Assembly: GCF_017916365.1 (NCBI RefSeq)
Contig: NZ_JAFMSU010000003.1
Location: forward strand, 1,116,001-1,180,000
Length of the DNA stretch: 64,000 nucleotides
Direction of reading: 5' to 3'
Origin: Rufibacter roseolus
GTDB lineage: Bacteria; Bacteroidota; Bacteroidia; Cytophagales; Hymenobacteraceae
Shown here: positions 1-7,496 of the stretch, in pieces
Layout: each line of letters starts with the position of its first letter
How positions within the stretch are numbered: the stretch's first letter is position 1
Notes under the pieces: generated by a model
Told to the model about the DNA's origin: nothing
Databases searched by the model: none
Seen by the model: only the letters and a program-made list of their open reading frames with translations
Program-made: the position numbers and the translations under genes

Positions 1-1
1 T

Positions 2-1480
2 GTTCTTCTGGACAACCCGGTATCATTTGCCCCCCAGCAGCAGATACAGGTACAACAGGAATTGGGCAGTTTCGGGCATCAACGGACCGCCGCGGGCGGA
101 TCTTTCTCCAACGGCCGTTTAGCCCTCACCTCCTCTTTCACCCGCACCGCCGGCGACAATGATTTCTGGTTTAAAAACACCACCGCCTTTGGGTCACCGT
201 GGGAAACGCAGCAGAACGCCGCCTTTGCGCAAACCAGCCTGGCGCAGGAACTACACTACAAACTGGCCCCGGAACAGCGGCTCACCGTGAGGGGCTGGTA
301 CGTGAAGACGCATCGGCAGATACAGCCTTCCATGGGCAGCGCCAACACCCACGCCCAGCAGGACGATGAGAACCTGCGCCTCATGGGCGAGTGGCAGGGC
401 CAGTTAGCCGACGGCACCACCACCGTCCGGACCGCCTTTTTCAACGATGTGCTCAATTATAAAGACGATGGCGTCCTTTCCCTCTCCAAGGTGAACACCT
501 ACCAGAGCCAGGTGGAGCATGAACGGGCTTTGCTGCCCAACCTGCTGCTGCAAATGGGCGGAGAAGGACAGCTGTTCAAAGCCGATGTGGGCGGCTACGC
601 CGGGAAAGTACAGGAACAAAGATTCTCGGCTTACGGTTGGCTCCGCTATGACCCATTACCCATGCTGCAGTTGAGCCTCAACGTGCGCCAAGCCTGGGTG
701 CAGGGCTTCAATCCGCCGCTTACGCCTACGCTGGGCGCCAACCTCCAAATCCTGGAACAGGGCGGCAATACAATAACGGCCAAAGCCAATGTCTCACGCA
801 GTTACCGGGTGCCCACGCTCAATGACCGTTTCTGGCGCCCCGGCGGAAATCCGGCCCTGAAACCCGAGAGTGGCTGGGGTTACGAGGGCGGTCTGGTGCA
901 CCAGCATAAAAACGGACCCTTGACGGGCACCACCGAACTGACCGGCTATGCGCTGCAGGTAAAAGACTGGATTCAATGGCAGCCCTCCGCCACCGGCGGT
1001 TACTCAGAGCCAGTAAACCTGCAGCGGGTAAAAGGCAATGGCGCCGAGCTGGACAGCAGGTGGCAGTACAGACTGGATGAAAACCGGTCCCTATCAGCCG
1101 GACTGGCTTACGCCTACACCATCTCCCAGCAGAAACTCCCCGATGAACGGGCGCAGCTACAGAGCCGGCAGCTGTTTTATGTGCCCAAGCACAAGGTGGC
1201 TACCTGGACCGAGGTCCGCTACCGCAGCTGGTGGCTTTCTTCTGATGCTACGTTCACCGGCCGCCGCTTCACAGACAATGACAATAACAACTGGCTGCCG
1301 GCCTATGCGCTGGTGAACTTCGGGCTGGGGAAAACCTTTGCCTGGCGTTCCTTTGAGACCCAGCTTATGGCCCAGGTGCAGAACCTTTCCAACACCGTGT
1401 ACCAGACCATGGCGTACCGGGCCATGCCGCCGCGCAATTTCAGAGTATCCCTGGCCCTGAGATGGGCCACCCAACCATAA
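2..1480 (+). CDS. TonB-dependent outer-membrane receptor, 3' part
   Basis: The frame is open to the window edge, so the signal peptide, plug and first strands lie outside; a TTG at 62 is not a credible start. The visible part of about 490 residues is barrel-like, with alternating aromatic strands. It ends in FRVSLALRWATQP; the last strand is typical of an outer-membrane barrel. A motif SRSYRVPTLNDRFWRPGGNP near the middle is characteristic of TonB receptors of the BtuB/FepA type. It imports a ligand across the outer membrane using TonB energy. The next gene, 28 bp downstream, is a beta-propeller lipoprotein, a pairing seen in Bacteroidota corrinoid uptake (BtuB with BtuG). The ligand cannot be settled here because the upstream region, where a cobalamin riboswitch would lie, is missing. 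Confidence 0.9.
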   Translation, partial: VLLDNPVSFAPQQQIQVQQELGSFGHQRTAAGGSFSNGRLALTSSFTRTAGDNDFWFKNTTAFGSPWETQQNAAFAQTSLAQELHYKLAPEQRLTVRGWYVKTHRQIQPSMGSANTHAQQDDENLRLMGEWQGQLADGTTTVRTAFFNDVLNYKDDGVLSLSKVNTYQSQVEHERALLPNLLLQMGGEGQLFKADVGGYAGKVQEQRFSAYGWLRYDPLPMLQLSLNVRQAWVQGFNPPLTPTLGANLQILEQGGNTITAKANVSRSYRVPTLNDRFWRPGGNPALKPESGWGYEGGLVHQHKNGPLTGTTELTGYALQVKDWIQWQPSATGGYSEPVNLQRVKGNGAELDSRWQYRLDENRSLSAGLAYAYTISQQKLPDERAQLQSRQLFYVPKHKVATWTEVRYRSWWLSSDATFTGRRFTDNDNNNWLPAYALVNFGLGKTFAWRSFETQLMAQVQNLSNTVYQTMAYRAMPPRNFRVSLALRWATQP

Positions 1481-1508
1481 TTCACATTTTTACTCTTTTA
1501 CCAACTCT

Positions 1509-2564
1509 ATGAAAGTTAATACCCTTAAGAAGTACTTCCTGTATGTATTGCTGGGCAGCAGCAGCCTACTCACCACCTCCTGCGACTCAGATTCTGAAGA
1601 CTCTACTCCCAAAGGCGCCTACGAGCACGGTGTATTCATTTTGAACGAAGGACAGTTTGGCACTCCTACCGCTGAGGTAAGCTTCCTCTCTCCAGAGACC
1701 AAAACCCTGATCCCTGACTTGTTCAACAAGGTGAATAATCGCCCGCTGGGCGATGCCGCGCAGTCCATTACATTCATAGGGGACAAAGCTTACATTGCGG
1801 TGAACAACAGCGAAAAGATTGAAGTGGCAGACGCTTATTCCTTTGCCTCCAAAGGAGTCATTAATGGCCTGAAAATCCCGAGATACGTGGCGGCCCTTAA
1901 CAACAACAAAGCCTACGTAACCGAGTATGTAGGCTACGCTTTCTCTGGCTACACAGGCACCGGTCGGGTTTCTGTCCTGGACCTCACCACTAACAGCGTG
2001 ACCAAAACCATCAACGTGGGACTGCTGCCTGAGGGCGTTTTAATGTACAACGGCAAACTGTACGTAGCCAACAGCGGCGGCAATACCATCTCGGTGATCA
2101 ATACCACCACCGATGCCGTGGAAAGCACCATTCTGGTGGGTGAATCTCCTAAGCACCTGGTGCTGGATGCGAACAACAAGATTTGGGTTCTGCGGGGCGG
2201 TTATGGTACACCAGGCGCTTTGGTGAAGATTGATCCGGCCAACAACAACGCCATTACCTCCTACGGCTTCCCGCTGGGCACCAGCGGACCAGGCTACCTG
2301 ACCATCAACGGCGCTAAAAACACGCTGTACTTCACCTACAACGGCAGTGTGTACACCATGGCCACCACTGCAACTTCCGCACCTACCACCGCGCTCATCC
2401 ACCGCGATGCGTATGGTTTGGGCATTGATCCGCAATCTAACACCCTGTACCTGGGCCTGGGAGGCTATACTTCCAACGGCTGGGTAGTGCGTTACCAACC
2501 AACCGGCACGGCTATTGACTCTTTCCAGGTGAGAATCCTGCCTAACGGTTTCTCCTTCAGATAA
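1509..2564 (+). CDS. YncE-like beta-propeller surface lipoprotein (possible BtuG-like)
   Basis: 351 residues. An SPII signal peptide ends in the lipobox LTTSC (Cys about 25) followed by DSDSEDS, an acidic stretch like the lipoprotein export signals of Bacteroidota. The rest shows propeller repeats such as GNTISVINTTTDAVE and GRVSVLDLTTNSVTK, each followed by a strand with LVLDANNKIWVLRGG-like spacing, typical of YncE/DUF5074 proteins. It probably sits on the cell surface and passes ligand to the receptor encoded 28 bp upstream. BtuG of Bacteroides, which binds vitamin B12 very tightly and caps BtuB, has this fold and this neighbour, so a corrinoid role is a reasonable inference but not proven. 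A strong terminator follows at 2601-2644. Confidence 0.8.
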   Translation: MKVNTLKKYFLYVLLGSSSLLTTSCDSDSEDSTPKGAYEHGVFILNEGQFGTPTAEVSFLSPETKTLIPDLFNKVNNRPLGDAAQSITFIGDKAYIAVNNSEKIEVADAYSFASKGVINGLKIPRYVAALNNNKAYVTEYVGYAFSGYTGTGRVSVLDLTTNSVTKTINVGLLPEGVLMYNGKLYVANSGGNTISVINTTTDAVESTILVGESPKHLVLDANNKIWVLRGGYGTPGALVKIDPANNNAITSYGFPLGTSGPGYLTINGAKNTLYFTYNGSVYTMATTATSAPTTALIHRDAYGLGIDPQSNTLYLGLGGYTSNGWVVRYQPTGTAIDSFQVRILPNGFSFR

Positions 2565-2565
2565 G

Positions 2566-2605
2566 CAGTTTCAAGGCCGTTTTCTGTAAAACGGTCATAT
2601 AACAG
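2566..2605. repeat. 40-bp palindromic element, copy 1
   Basis: Directly after the stop of the propeller gene. The core CCGTTTTCTGTAAAACGG is a perfect hairpin. The right outer arm AACAG is also the base of the terminator stem at 2601-2644. Confidence 0.7.
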
Positions 2606-2644
2606 AGAGCCGCCAGCTTCTATTGAGGCTGGCGGCTCTCTGTT
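2601..2644 (+). terminator. Terminator after the propeller lipoprotein gene
   Basis: A 17-bp perfect stem (2601-2617 with 2628-2644), GC-rich in the middle (GCCGCCAGC), with a 10-base loop and ending in TGTTT. It follows the receptor-lipoprotein pair. Confidence 0.85.
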
Positions 2645-2669
2645 TATAGGGGCTAGAAATCCTTACTTG

Positions 2670-2708
2670 CGTTTAGAGCCGGTTTTCTGGGAAATGGGCC
2701 AAAAACAG
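2670..2708. repeat. 40-bp palindromic element, copy 2
   Basis: Outer arms CGTTT and AAAACAG, middle arms GAGCC and GGGCC, inner GTTTTC and GAAAT. It abuts the hairpin at 2711-2736, giving the minus-strand transcript its T-rich tail. Confidence 0.7.
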
Positions 2709-2710
2709 AA

Positions 2711-2736
2711 AAGCCTGCCTTTTTGAGGGCAGGCTT
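2711..2736 (-). terminator. Terminator for the small lipoprotein gene
   Basis: Stem AAGCCTGCC (2711-2719) with GGCAGGCTT (2728-2736). On the minus strand it is followed by TTCTGTTTTT, which comes from palindromic element copy 2. It sits 17 bp after the stop of the lipoprotein gene at 2754-3086. Confidence 0.8.
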
Positions 2737-2753
2737 TCCGGGAGGTATGTCTT

Positions 2754-3086
2754 TTAATTATTGTCTCGGTCTTGCTTCTGCTCAGCTGCGCCGCCTACAC
2801 CCTGGTTGCTTACCCCGGAGTTGCGCTCTCTTACCTTGTCTTCCTGCTGGTCGTAGATTTTCTGATTGGTAGAGTCGGTGGCATTGGTGTTCACGGGATC
2901 CTGGGTCTCATCAGACACGCCGGGCGCGTTGTTTTCAGTAGGGCTTTTGTCTTTGAAGTCACTTTCCTCTACGTTCACCTGGCCTTCGCTGGTGCCGGTG
3001 CTGCAGGAGGTGGTGCCCAAAAGTAATGCGCCTCCCAACAGAAAGGCACAGGAAACTTGTTTTATAGAAACGATTCGCTTTTTCAT
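2754..3086 (-). CDS. Small hydrophilic lipoprotein of unknown function
   Basis: 110 residues. An SPII signal peptide with lipobox GTTSC (Cys about 28) is followed by a low-complexity polar chain rich in Asn, Asp, Glu, Gln and Thr, with no predicted hydrophobic core and an ending QDRDNN. I do not recognise a family. It is probably membrane-anchored and unstructured. It is divergent from the 181-residue disordered protein at 3325, and the two share a 238-bp promoter region and a similar Asn/Asp/Gly-rich composition. This hints at a common, possibly stress-related role, which is inference only. Confidence 0.7.
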   Translation of the reverse strand: MKKRIVSIKQVSCAFLLGGALLLGTTSCSTGTSEGQVNVEESDFKDKSPTENNAPGVSDETQDPVNTNATDSTNQKIYDQQEDKVRERNSGVSNQGVGGAAEQKQDRDNN

Positions 3087-3324
3087 AGGTCTGGTTCAAT
3101 AGGTGACGTTTTCCGGGCTCGGCTAAAAACCTTCAGGCCCACACTTGAGGATAGTACGCGCATGACTGTATTTGAGTTAGCCCGCAGGCGCCTTTCCGGT
3201 ATTATTTGCCATCGGGCCCGGTCTGGCTAATCTTAACTAATCCGTCTCCGTACAACAGTACACGCCAGGGTATCCTGGCAGAATCATTTGTTTAAGTTTC
3301 ACCTCAAATAAAGGAGAAAGAACC

Positions 3325-3870
3325 ATGACCAAAGGAAAAGGCGATAATAGCCCTAAGCAGCATAGACCAGACCAGGACAGAAGCTGGCGCGATATCAACA
3401 GCCAGGATGATCAGCTCAACAACAGTAACCGCCATAACAACAACCCGCCGTACGAAGGCTCTCCGGAAACCCGGTCTAACCCTAACACATCGGGCAGCGG
3501 AAACCAGAAATCCAGCAACAATGACCAGGGAGGCATGAACACCGGTGCCGGCGTGAGCGGACAGCCTAACAATGAGCATAACCACAACCGCGACCAAGGC
3601 ACCAACGATCCTAAATTCCAGGATGGTCCGGTAGCCGGCGGTGCCGATAACACCCGCGGCGAGAACGTACCTTCCAGAGAAGGCCACGGCGGCGGCGCCA
3701 AGAAAGGCAAGTTTGACCCAGAGCAACACTCACCGCAGGGATCAAACTCTAACCCATCAGACACCCGTGGTTCAGACTCCTCAGATAAGGAGTTCATGAA
3801 TAACCAGCCAAACGCCAGTACCCTCAAAGGCCACAAAGACAAAGAAGGCCTGGGCAACGAGAAAGAGTAA
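3325..3870 (+). CDS. Very hydrophilic, intrinsically disordered protein
   Basis: 181 residues, almost entirely Asn, Gly, Asp, Ser, Lys, Pro and Gln, with no cysteine and almost no large hydrophobics. No signal peptide and no membrane segment. A clear Shine-Dalgarno-like stretch, AAAGGAGAAAG, lies just upstream (3309-3319), unusual for this phylum, and suggests high expression. Composition resembles cytosolic stress or desiccation proteins (hydrophilins), but there is no sequence motif I can name. A terminator follows at 3931-3961. Its coding reality rests on the ribosome binding site, the even composition and the clean 3' terminator. Confidence 0.75.
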   Translation: MTKGKGDNSPKQHRPDQDRSWRDINSQDDQLNNSNRHNNNPPYEGSPETRSNPNTSGSGNQKSSNNDQGGMNTGAGVSGQPNNEHNHNRDQGTNDPKFQDGPVAGGADNTRGENVPSREGHGGGAKKGKFDPEQHSPQGSNSNPSDTRGSDSSDKEFMNNQPNASTLKGHKDKEGLGNEKE

Positions 3871-3909
3871 TCCTTCTCTTGATTTCATGACACAAGAAGG
3901 GGCAGCAGG

Positions 3910-3948
3910 CGTTTCAAGCCTGTTTTCCGCAAAAGACCCGGGAAAACG
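3910..3948. repeat. 40-bp palindromic element, copy 3
   Basis: Arms CGTTTC and GAAAACG with inner TGTTTTCCGCAAAAGA. Its right half is merged into the terminator at 3931-3961. Confidence 0.65.
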
Positions 3949-3961
3949 CCCCGGGTCTTTT
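3931..3961 (+). terminator. Terminator after the disordered-protein gene
   Basis: Perfect 12-bp stem AAAAGACCCGGG / CCCGGGTCTTTT around AAAACGC, followed by GTTTT. It is A-tailed on the left as well, so it could work in both directions. Confidence 0.85.
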
Positions 3962-4067
3962 GTTTTAGGCATCTGGGGAAGTTACGTTTGGGCAGAAAAC
4001 CAGCTTTGCCGTATCTTAGCGGAAGCATCTGCCTGGGCAGGCTCCAACCATTTTTTTCTAGCGTACC

Positions 4068-4400
4068 ATGGCCAAAGAGGTAAAAAGACATCCGTTCCAG
4101 CGTGACTGGCGCCGCGACCTGCTCATTGTCGCGCTCATCAGTATGCTGCTGGCCATGACGCTGCTGCTGTACGCCTTCGGGCTCACCAGCGATTTTATCT
4201 ACCGGCTGTTCAACGCGTTCCTGGGTATTTTCATCATGGTGGCCGGCACCGCCTTCGTGATTGTGCCCGCCGTGAACTGGGTTTTCATGCGCTTATCCGG
4301 AAAACTGCCTAGAAACGCCCCTAAGTCTCCTAAGTCTACCTCGCCCCGGCCAGCGGCCCCTAAAAAGAACGTGCCCAAAGCCAATTGGCCGGAAGACTGA
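4068..4400 (+). CDS. Small inner-membrane protein, two membrane segments
   Basis: 110 residues. A basic N-terminus (KEVKRHPFQRDWRRD) precedes two hydrophobic segments, about residues 18-40 and 45-68, separated by a short LTSDFIYRLF loop. The C-terminus is a basic, Pro/Ser/Ala-rich tail (PKSPKSTSPRPAAPKKN). By the positive-inside rule both ends should be cytoplasmic. I do not recognise a family. It stands alone between the disordered protein and the metal island. Confidence 0.7.
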   Translation: MAKEVKRHPFQRDWRRDLLIVALISMLLAMTLLLYAFGLTSDFIYRLFNAFLGIFIMVAGTAFVIVPAVNWVFMRLSGKLPRNAPKSPKSTSPRPAAPKKNVPKANWPED

Positions 4401-4532
4401 AGGAGTCCTGAGTTCTGAGTCTTGGGTTCTGAGTTGTGGCAGGTGGATTACACTCTTTTAGCGTTTTCTTTGTTACCAGGGAGAATCATTAGCAATCAGC
4501 ACATTTTCTAATTAGCACATTACCTTAGCACC

Positions 4533-5102
4533 ATGGAACATCACCTGTATATCAAAAACATGGTTTGCCCGCGTTGCATTGCCACCGTGACCGAGGTGCT
4601 GCAACAGCAAGGTTTAGCGGTGCAGGAAGTGAAACTTGGTGAGGCCGTAGTGACCGGAAACCAGGAACCAGACATAACTACCATCTCTCCGGCGCTGGAG
4701 GCCCACGGCTTTGAGCTGCTGCAGGAGAAAGACGAACAGCTCACCGATCTCATCAAGACCACCCTGCTGGAGTACCAGCGCCACCTGGAGGAAGAATACC
4801 AGCCTATCACCACCTCGGTGTACCTGGCAGAGAAACTGGGCATGTCTTACCAGCACCTGAGCAAGGTCTTCTCGCAGCACACCGGCACCACTATTGAAAA
4901 ATACCTTATTCGGCTCAAGATTGAGCGCGTGAAGGAACTCATCTCCTACGGTGAGCTTACCCTCAGTGAGATTGCCTTCAGGTTGCAGTACAGCAGCGTG
5001 CAGCACCTTTCCAACCAGTTCAAGAAAGTCACCGGCATCTCCGTGACAGACTACAAGAAGAACCCCATCATTGCCCGCACCCCGCTGGACAACCTGTCTT
5101 AA
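4533..5102 (+). CDS. HMA-AraC fusion transcriptional regulator (metal-responsive)
   Basis: 189 residues. The N-terminus (about 1-65) is a heavy-metal-associated fold carrying MVCPRC, an MxCxxC metal site. Residues about 85-180 are an AraC-type double helix-turn-helix (VYLAEKLGMSYQHLSKVFSQ and LTLSEIAFRLQYSSVQHLSNQFKKVTGIS). This suggests a regulator that binds Cu(I), or another soft metal, through the same type of domain found in CopA and CopZ. It is the first gene of the metal island. The likely targets are the TGTAAC promoters at 5799-5854 and 8994-9050, by inference from location. No terminator is evident directly after it. Confidence 0.88.
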   Translation: MEHHLYIKNMVCPRCIATVTEVLQQQGLAVQEVKLGEAVVTGNQEPDITTISPALEAHGFELLQEKDEQLTDLIKTTLLEYQRHLEEEYQPITTSVYLAEKLGMSYQHLSKVFSQHTGTTIEKYLIRLKIERVKELISYGELTLSEIAFRLQYSSVQHLSNQFKKVTGISVTDYKKNPIIARTPLDNLS

Positions 5103-5172
5103 ACAGGAATTACATAAAACTCACCGTCTAATTTTATAAGAACCGCCCGTCCAAGTGGGCGTACTAATACTA

Positions 5173-5218
5173 TGCCCGACCGGGCCGGAGAAAAACAAAT
5201 CATTTTCTGCCCGACCGG
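5173..5218 (+). promoter_or_regulatory. Paired TGCCCGACCGG direct repeats upstream of Csp gene
   Basis: Two identical 11-bp direct repeats at 5173-5183 and 5208-5218, start to start 35 bp, lie 51-96 bp before the first copper-storage-type gene. A separate small hairpin, GCCCGTCC-AAGTGGGC, lies just upstream. Such spaced direct repeats are typical of operator pairs, but no regulator can be assigned. Other copies are not visible in front of the second Csp gene. Confidence 0.4.
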
Positions 5219-5268
5219 CGAAATAGCGTGTGCATGTGAATGTATGTTGTACCCCTTAACCCAACCCT

Positions 5269-5598
5269 ATGCACAATTCCCCAATAAGACATGTATTAGA
5301 CGCACTCTATGAGTGTATCCTGGCCTGTGAGCACTGTGCCACCTCTTGCCTGCAGGAAGAAAACGTTAAAATGATGGCGCGCTGTATCCAGACCGACCGT
5401 GACTGCGCCGATGTCTGCCGCCTGACTTTGACGCTTTTGGCCCGGGGCTCGGCGCACGGCAAGCACCTCTTGCGCGAGTGTATTGAGGTCTGCGAAATCT
5501 GCGCCACCGAGTGCTCCAAACATGACCATGCCCACTGTCAGCAATGCGCCGAAGCCTGCCGCCGCTGCGCCGAGGCCTGCAGGTCGGTGACGGTTTAA
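5269..5598 (+). CDS. Four-helix-bundle copper-storage-type protein (Csp3-like, DUF326)
   Basis: 109 residues with 16 cysteines in CxxxC, CxxC and CxxxxxxC spacings (CILACEHCATSC, CIEVCEICATEC, CQQCAEACRRCAEAC) along four amphipathic helices. Family knowledge: Csp proteins fill a helix bundle with Cys thiolates that hold many Cu(I) ions. No signal peptide is present, so it is cytosolic, like Csp3. A paralogue with the same 16 cysteines lies at 6997, on the other side of the CDF gene. It probably buffers excess copper for CopA to export. Confidence 0.9.
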   Translation: MHNSPIRHVLDALYECILACEHCATSCLQEENVKMMARCIQTDRDCADVCRLTLTLLARGSAHGKHLLRECIEVCEICATECSKHDHAHCQQCAEACRRCAEACRSVTV

Positions 5599-5623
5599 AC
5601 CAGGGAAAGCCCCAAGAGTAGAG

Positions 5624-5650
5624 CAGCCGGTATTCCCGGCTGTTTCTTTT
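5624..5650 (+). terminator. Terminator after first Csp gene
   Basis: Stem CAGCCGG / CCGGCTG around TATTC, followed by TTTCTTTTT. Confidence 0.75.
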
Positions 5651-5673
5651 TATTCCCCAATAAGTTTGCTCCT

Positions 5674-5711
5674 CATATAAGGCTCGTTTTTAGAAAATCG
5701 GGCTTAAAACC
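5674..5711. repeat. 40-bp palindromic element, copy 4
   Basis: Inner arms CGTTTTT and GAAAATCG and right arm GGCTTAAAACC are clear; the left outer arm is weak. Lies 24 bp after the Csp terminator. Confidence 0.6.
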
Positions 5712-5798
5712 TTCTCTTCTCCTGTTATTTCCTGGGCACTTGGCAACCTCATTGGCTAGAGTTCTTGCGCTCTGAAGACGGCAGTTACTACCCAATTT

Positions 5799-5854
5799 TG
5801 TAACTCCGGGGCCATAAAATGTAACAGGGCGATTCTCCATTTGGCTTTTATTTG
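5799..5854 (+). promoter_or_regulatory. TGTAAC double operator and promoter of the CDF gene
   Basis: TGTAAC at 5799-5804 and again at 5820-5825 (21 bp apart, two helix turns), the first followed by TCCGG. A -7-like box, TTTATTTG (5847-5854), begins 27 bp after the start of the second site and 33 bp before the ATG. The same arrangement, with the same 27-bp distance, occurs in front of copA. No -33 TTTG is present at the usual place, so activator-dependent transcription is likely. Confidence 0.6.
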
Positions 5855-5886
5855 CCTCTCATGCCAGCTTCTCCTGCCGGCTACGT

Positions 5887-6867
5887 ATGAAAGAAAATCA
5901 AACGCACTTTGCCCCTATGGCACATTCACATTCCCACGGATACGGACACACACACGGGCACCACGGACACCAGCATGGTCATAGCCTGCCTGCCTCCGGT
6001 CACCTGAACAAGGCTTTCCTGCTGGGCATCGGGCTGAATATCCTGTATGTGGTAGTAGAGGCCGGAGCCGGCTGGTGGTACAACTCCCTGGCGCTCCTCA
6101 CCGATGCCGGCCATAACTTCACCGATGTCATTAGTCTGCTGCTGGCTTTCTTGGCCTTGAAAATGGCGCAGCGCAAACCCACTGATCGGTTTACCTACGG
6201 CTACGGCAAAAGCACCACGCTGGTCTCTTTGCTCAACGCAATGTTGCTGCTTTTGGCAGTGGGCGCCATCGGCTGGGAGGCCATCAATCGGCTGGGCACC
6301 GCGCCAGCCCTCAACGGAACGGCCATCTCGCTCATCTCTGGCGTAGGTATCCTCGTCAACGCGGGTACCGCACTGCTTTTCTTCCGCGACAAAGACCATG
6401 ACATCAACGTGAAGGGCGCCTACCTGCACATGGCCGCCGATGCCCTGGTGAGTCTGGGCGTGGTGGTAGCCGGACTGGTCATGTACTACACGGGCTGGTA
6501 CTGGGTAGATGCCGTCATGAGCCTGATCATTGTGGCTGTGATTGTTTGGGGAACCTGGGGGCTGCTGGTAGAATCGCTTCGGCTCACTCTGGACGCCGTG
6601 CCGCACGGCATTGACTTAGCCGCCATCAGGACCTATCTGCAAGAGGTGCCCGGCGTGGCCGAGGTCCATGACCTGCACGTCTGGGCCATGAGCAGCACCG
6701 AGAACTCCCTCACTGCCCACTTGGTGGTGGAAGACGGTTACACCGATATCCAGTTAACCCAGATCAGAGCCGGCCTGCGCGACCATTTCCACATTCCGCA
6801 CGTGACACTGCAGGTAGAGCGCGGTGCCGAGGGGCATGCCTGCACAGAGGCCGGCGTGTACCACTAA
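5887..6867 (+). CDS. Cation diffusion facilitator (CDF) metal exporter
   Basis: 326 residues. The N-terminus is a His-rich tail (about 12 His in the first 40 residues), a usual metal-collecting loop. Six membrane segments follow. The two transport-site motifs are visible: LLTDAGHNFTD in TM2 and HMAADALVSLG in TM5 (HxxxD pairs). The His/Asp site is that of the Zn-type CDF proteins such as ZitB/CzcD. The C-terminal domain has VAEVHDLHVWAMSSTENSLTAH, the conserved cytoplasmic ferredoxin-like fold. It exports Zn(II), perhaps Co or Cd, in exchange for protons. It lies between the two Csp genes, and its promoter resembles that of copA, so it may be induced by the same signal. Confidence 0.93.
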   Translation: MKENQTHFAPMAHSHSHGYGHTHGHHGHQHGHSLPASGHLNKAFLLGIGLNILYVVVEAGAGWWYNSLALLTDAGHNFTDVISLLLAFLALKMAQRKPTDRFTYGYGKSTTLVSLLNAMLLLLAVGAIGWEAINRLGTAPALNGTAISLISGVGILVNAGTALLFFRDKDHDINVKGAYLHMAADALVSLGVVVAGLVMYYTGWYWVDAVMSLIIVAVIVWGTWGLLVESLRLTLDAVPHGIDLAAIRTYLQEVPGVAEVHDLHVWAMSSTENSLTAHLVVEDGYTDIQLTQIRAGLRDHFHIPHVTLQVERGAEGHACTEAGVYH

Positions 6868-6894
6868 GCAAACTACCTGGGTATGGTGACAGGC

Positions 6895-6922
6895 AGAGCC
6901 CAATTGATTTAGGGCTCTTTTC
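6895..6922 (+). terminator. Terminator after CDF gene
   Basis: Stem AGAGCCC (6895-6901) with GGGCTCT (6912-6918), followed by TTTCTC. Confidence 0.65.
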
Positions 6923-6996
6923 TCAAAAGCAAGGCAAAAACCCCAACCCCATTCTTTTTCAATCGCGTATAGAAGAGGAGACCAAACCTCAAGCCT

Positions 6997-7365
6997 ATGC
7001 GTACCGAGTATAAACCGGCCATTGATGCGTTGTTGGCCTGCATCGCGGCCTGCGACCACTGCGCCACCGCCTGCCTGCAGGAAGATGAAGTCAAGAAAAT
7101 GGCGCGCTGTATCCACCTGGACCTGGACTGCTCCGCTTACTGCAGCCTCACCGCCTCGTTTCTCTCCAAGGGGTCTGAGCACGCCCGGCTGGTGCTGCGC
7201 CAGTGCGTGGAGATCTGCGAGGCCTGCGCCGTGGAATGCGAGCGCCACGCCCACGATCATTGCCAAGCCTGCGCCGCTGCCTGCCGACGATGCATTGAAG
7301 TTTGCCAGGAACTGATTCCTAAGTCAGACGCGGTGGCTGATCTGCTTTACGCCTCAGCGCCATAA
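6997..7365 (+). CDS. Second Csp3-like copper-storage protein
   Basis: 122 residues, 16 cysteines at positions matching the 5269 paralogue (CIAACDHCATAC, CVEICEACAVEC, CQACAAACRRCIEVC), with a 12-residue longer C-terminal tail (KSDAVADLLYASAP). Cytosolic, with no signal peptide. The two proteins align over the whole bundle, and both keep MARCI and GSEH/GSAH turns, so they arose by duplication around the CDF gene. The shared promoter motifs seen at 5173-5218 are missing here, so the two copies may be induced differently. A strong terminator follows at 7411-7458. Confidence 0.9.
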   Translation: MRTEYKPAIDALLACIAACDHCATACLQEDEVKKMARCIHLDLDCSAYCSLTASFLSKGSEHARLVLRQCVEICEACAVECERHAHDHCQACAAACRRCIEVCQELIPKSDAVADLLYASAP

Positions 7366-7377
7366 TATGCCTGTATA

Positions 7378-7415
7378 AGTTTTCGGCCTGTTTTCACCAA
7401 ATGGGCCCCAAAACG
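7378..7415. repeat. 40-bp palindromic element, copy 5
   Basis: AGTTTTC-GGCC left, GGCCCC-AAAACG right, inner TGTTTTCACCAAAT. The right arm AAACG is the foot of the terminator at 7411. Confidence 0.7.
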
Positions 7416-7458
7416 AAGAAGCTCCCTTATCTGCCTTAAGAGGGGAGCTTCTTCGTTT
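7411..7458 (+). terminator. Terminator after second Csp gene
   Basis: 16-bp stem from AAACGAAGAAGCTCCC (7411-7426) and its complement (7443-7458), then TAT. Long and stable; its foot is shared with the palindromic element. Confidence 0.85.
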
Positions 7459-7467
7459 ATACCAAAC

Positions 7468-7496
7468 TGTAGGGGCAATCCCTTTTGATTGCCCTT
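7468..7496. repeat. REP-like hairpin, copy A
   Basis: TGTAGGGGCAATCCC then TTTTGATTGCCCTT; GGGCAATC pairs with GATTGCCC. A second copy at 12598-12626 differs at two bases, one of which changes a T-A pair to T-G and so keeps the stem. The rest of 7500-7700 holds the GC-rich CGCTGGCGCTAGCCTCCGGC stretch, another REP-like piece, and no gene. Confidence 0.6.
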
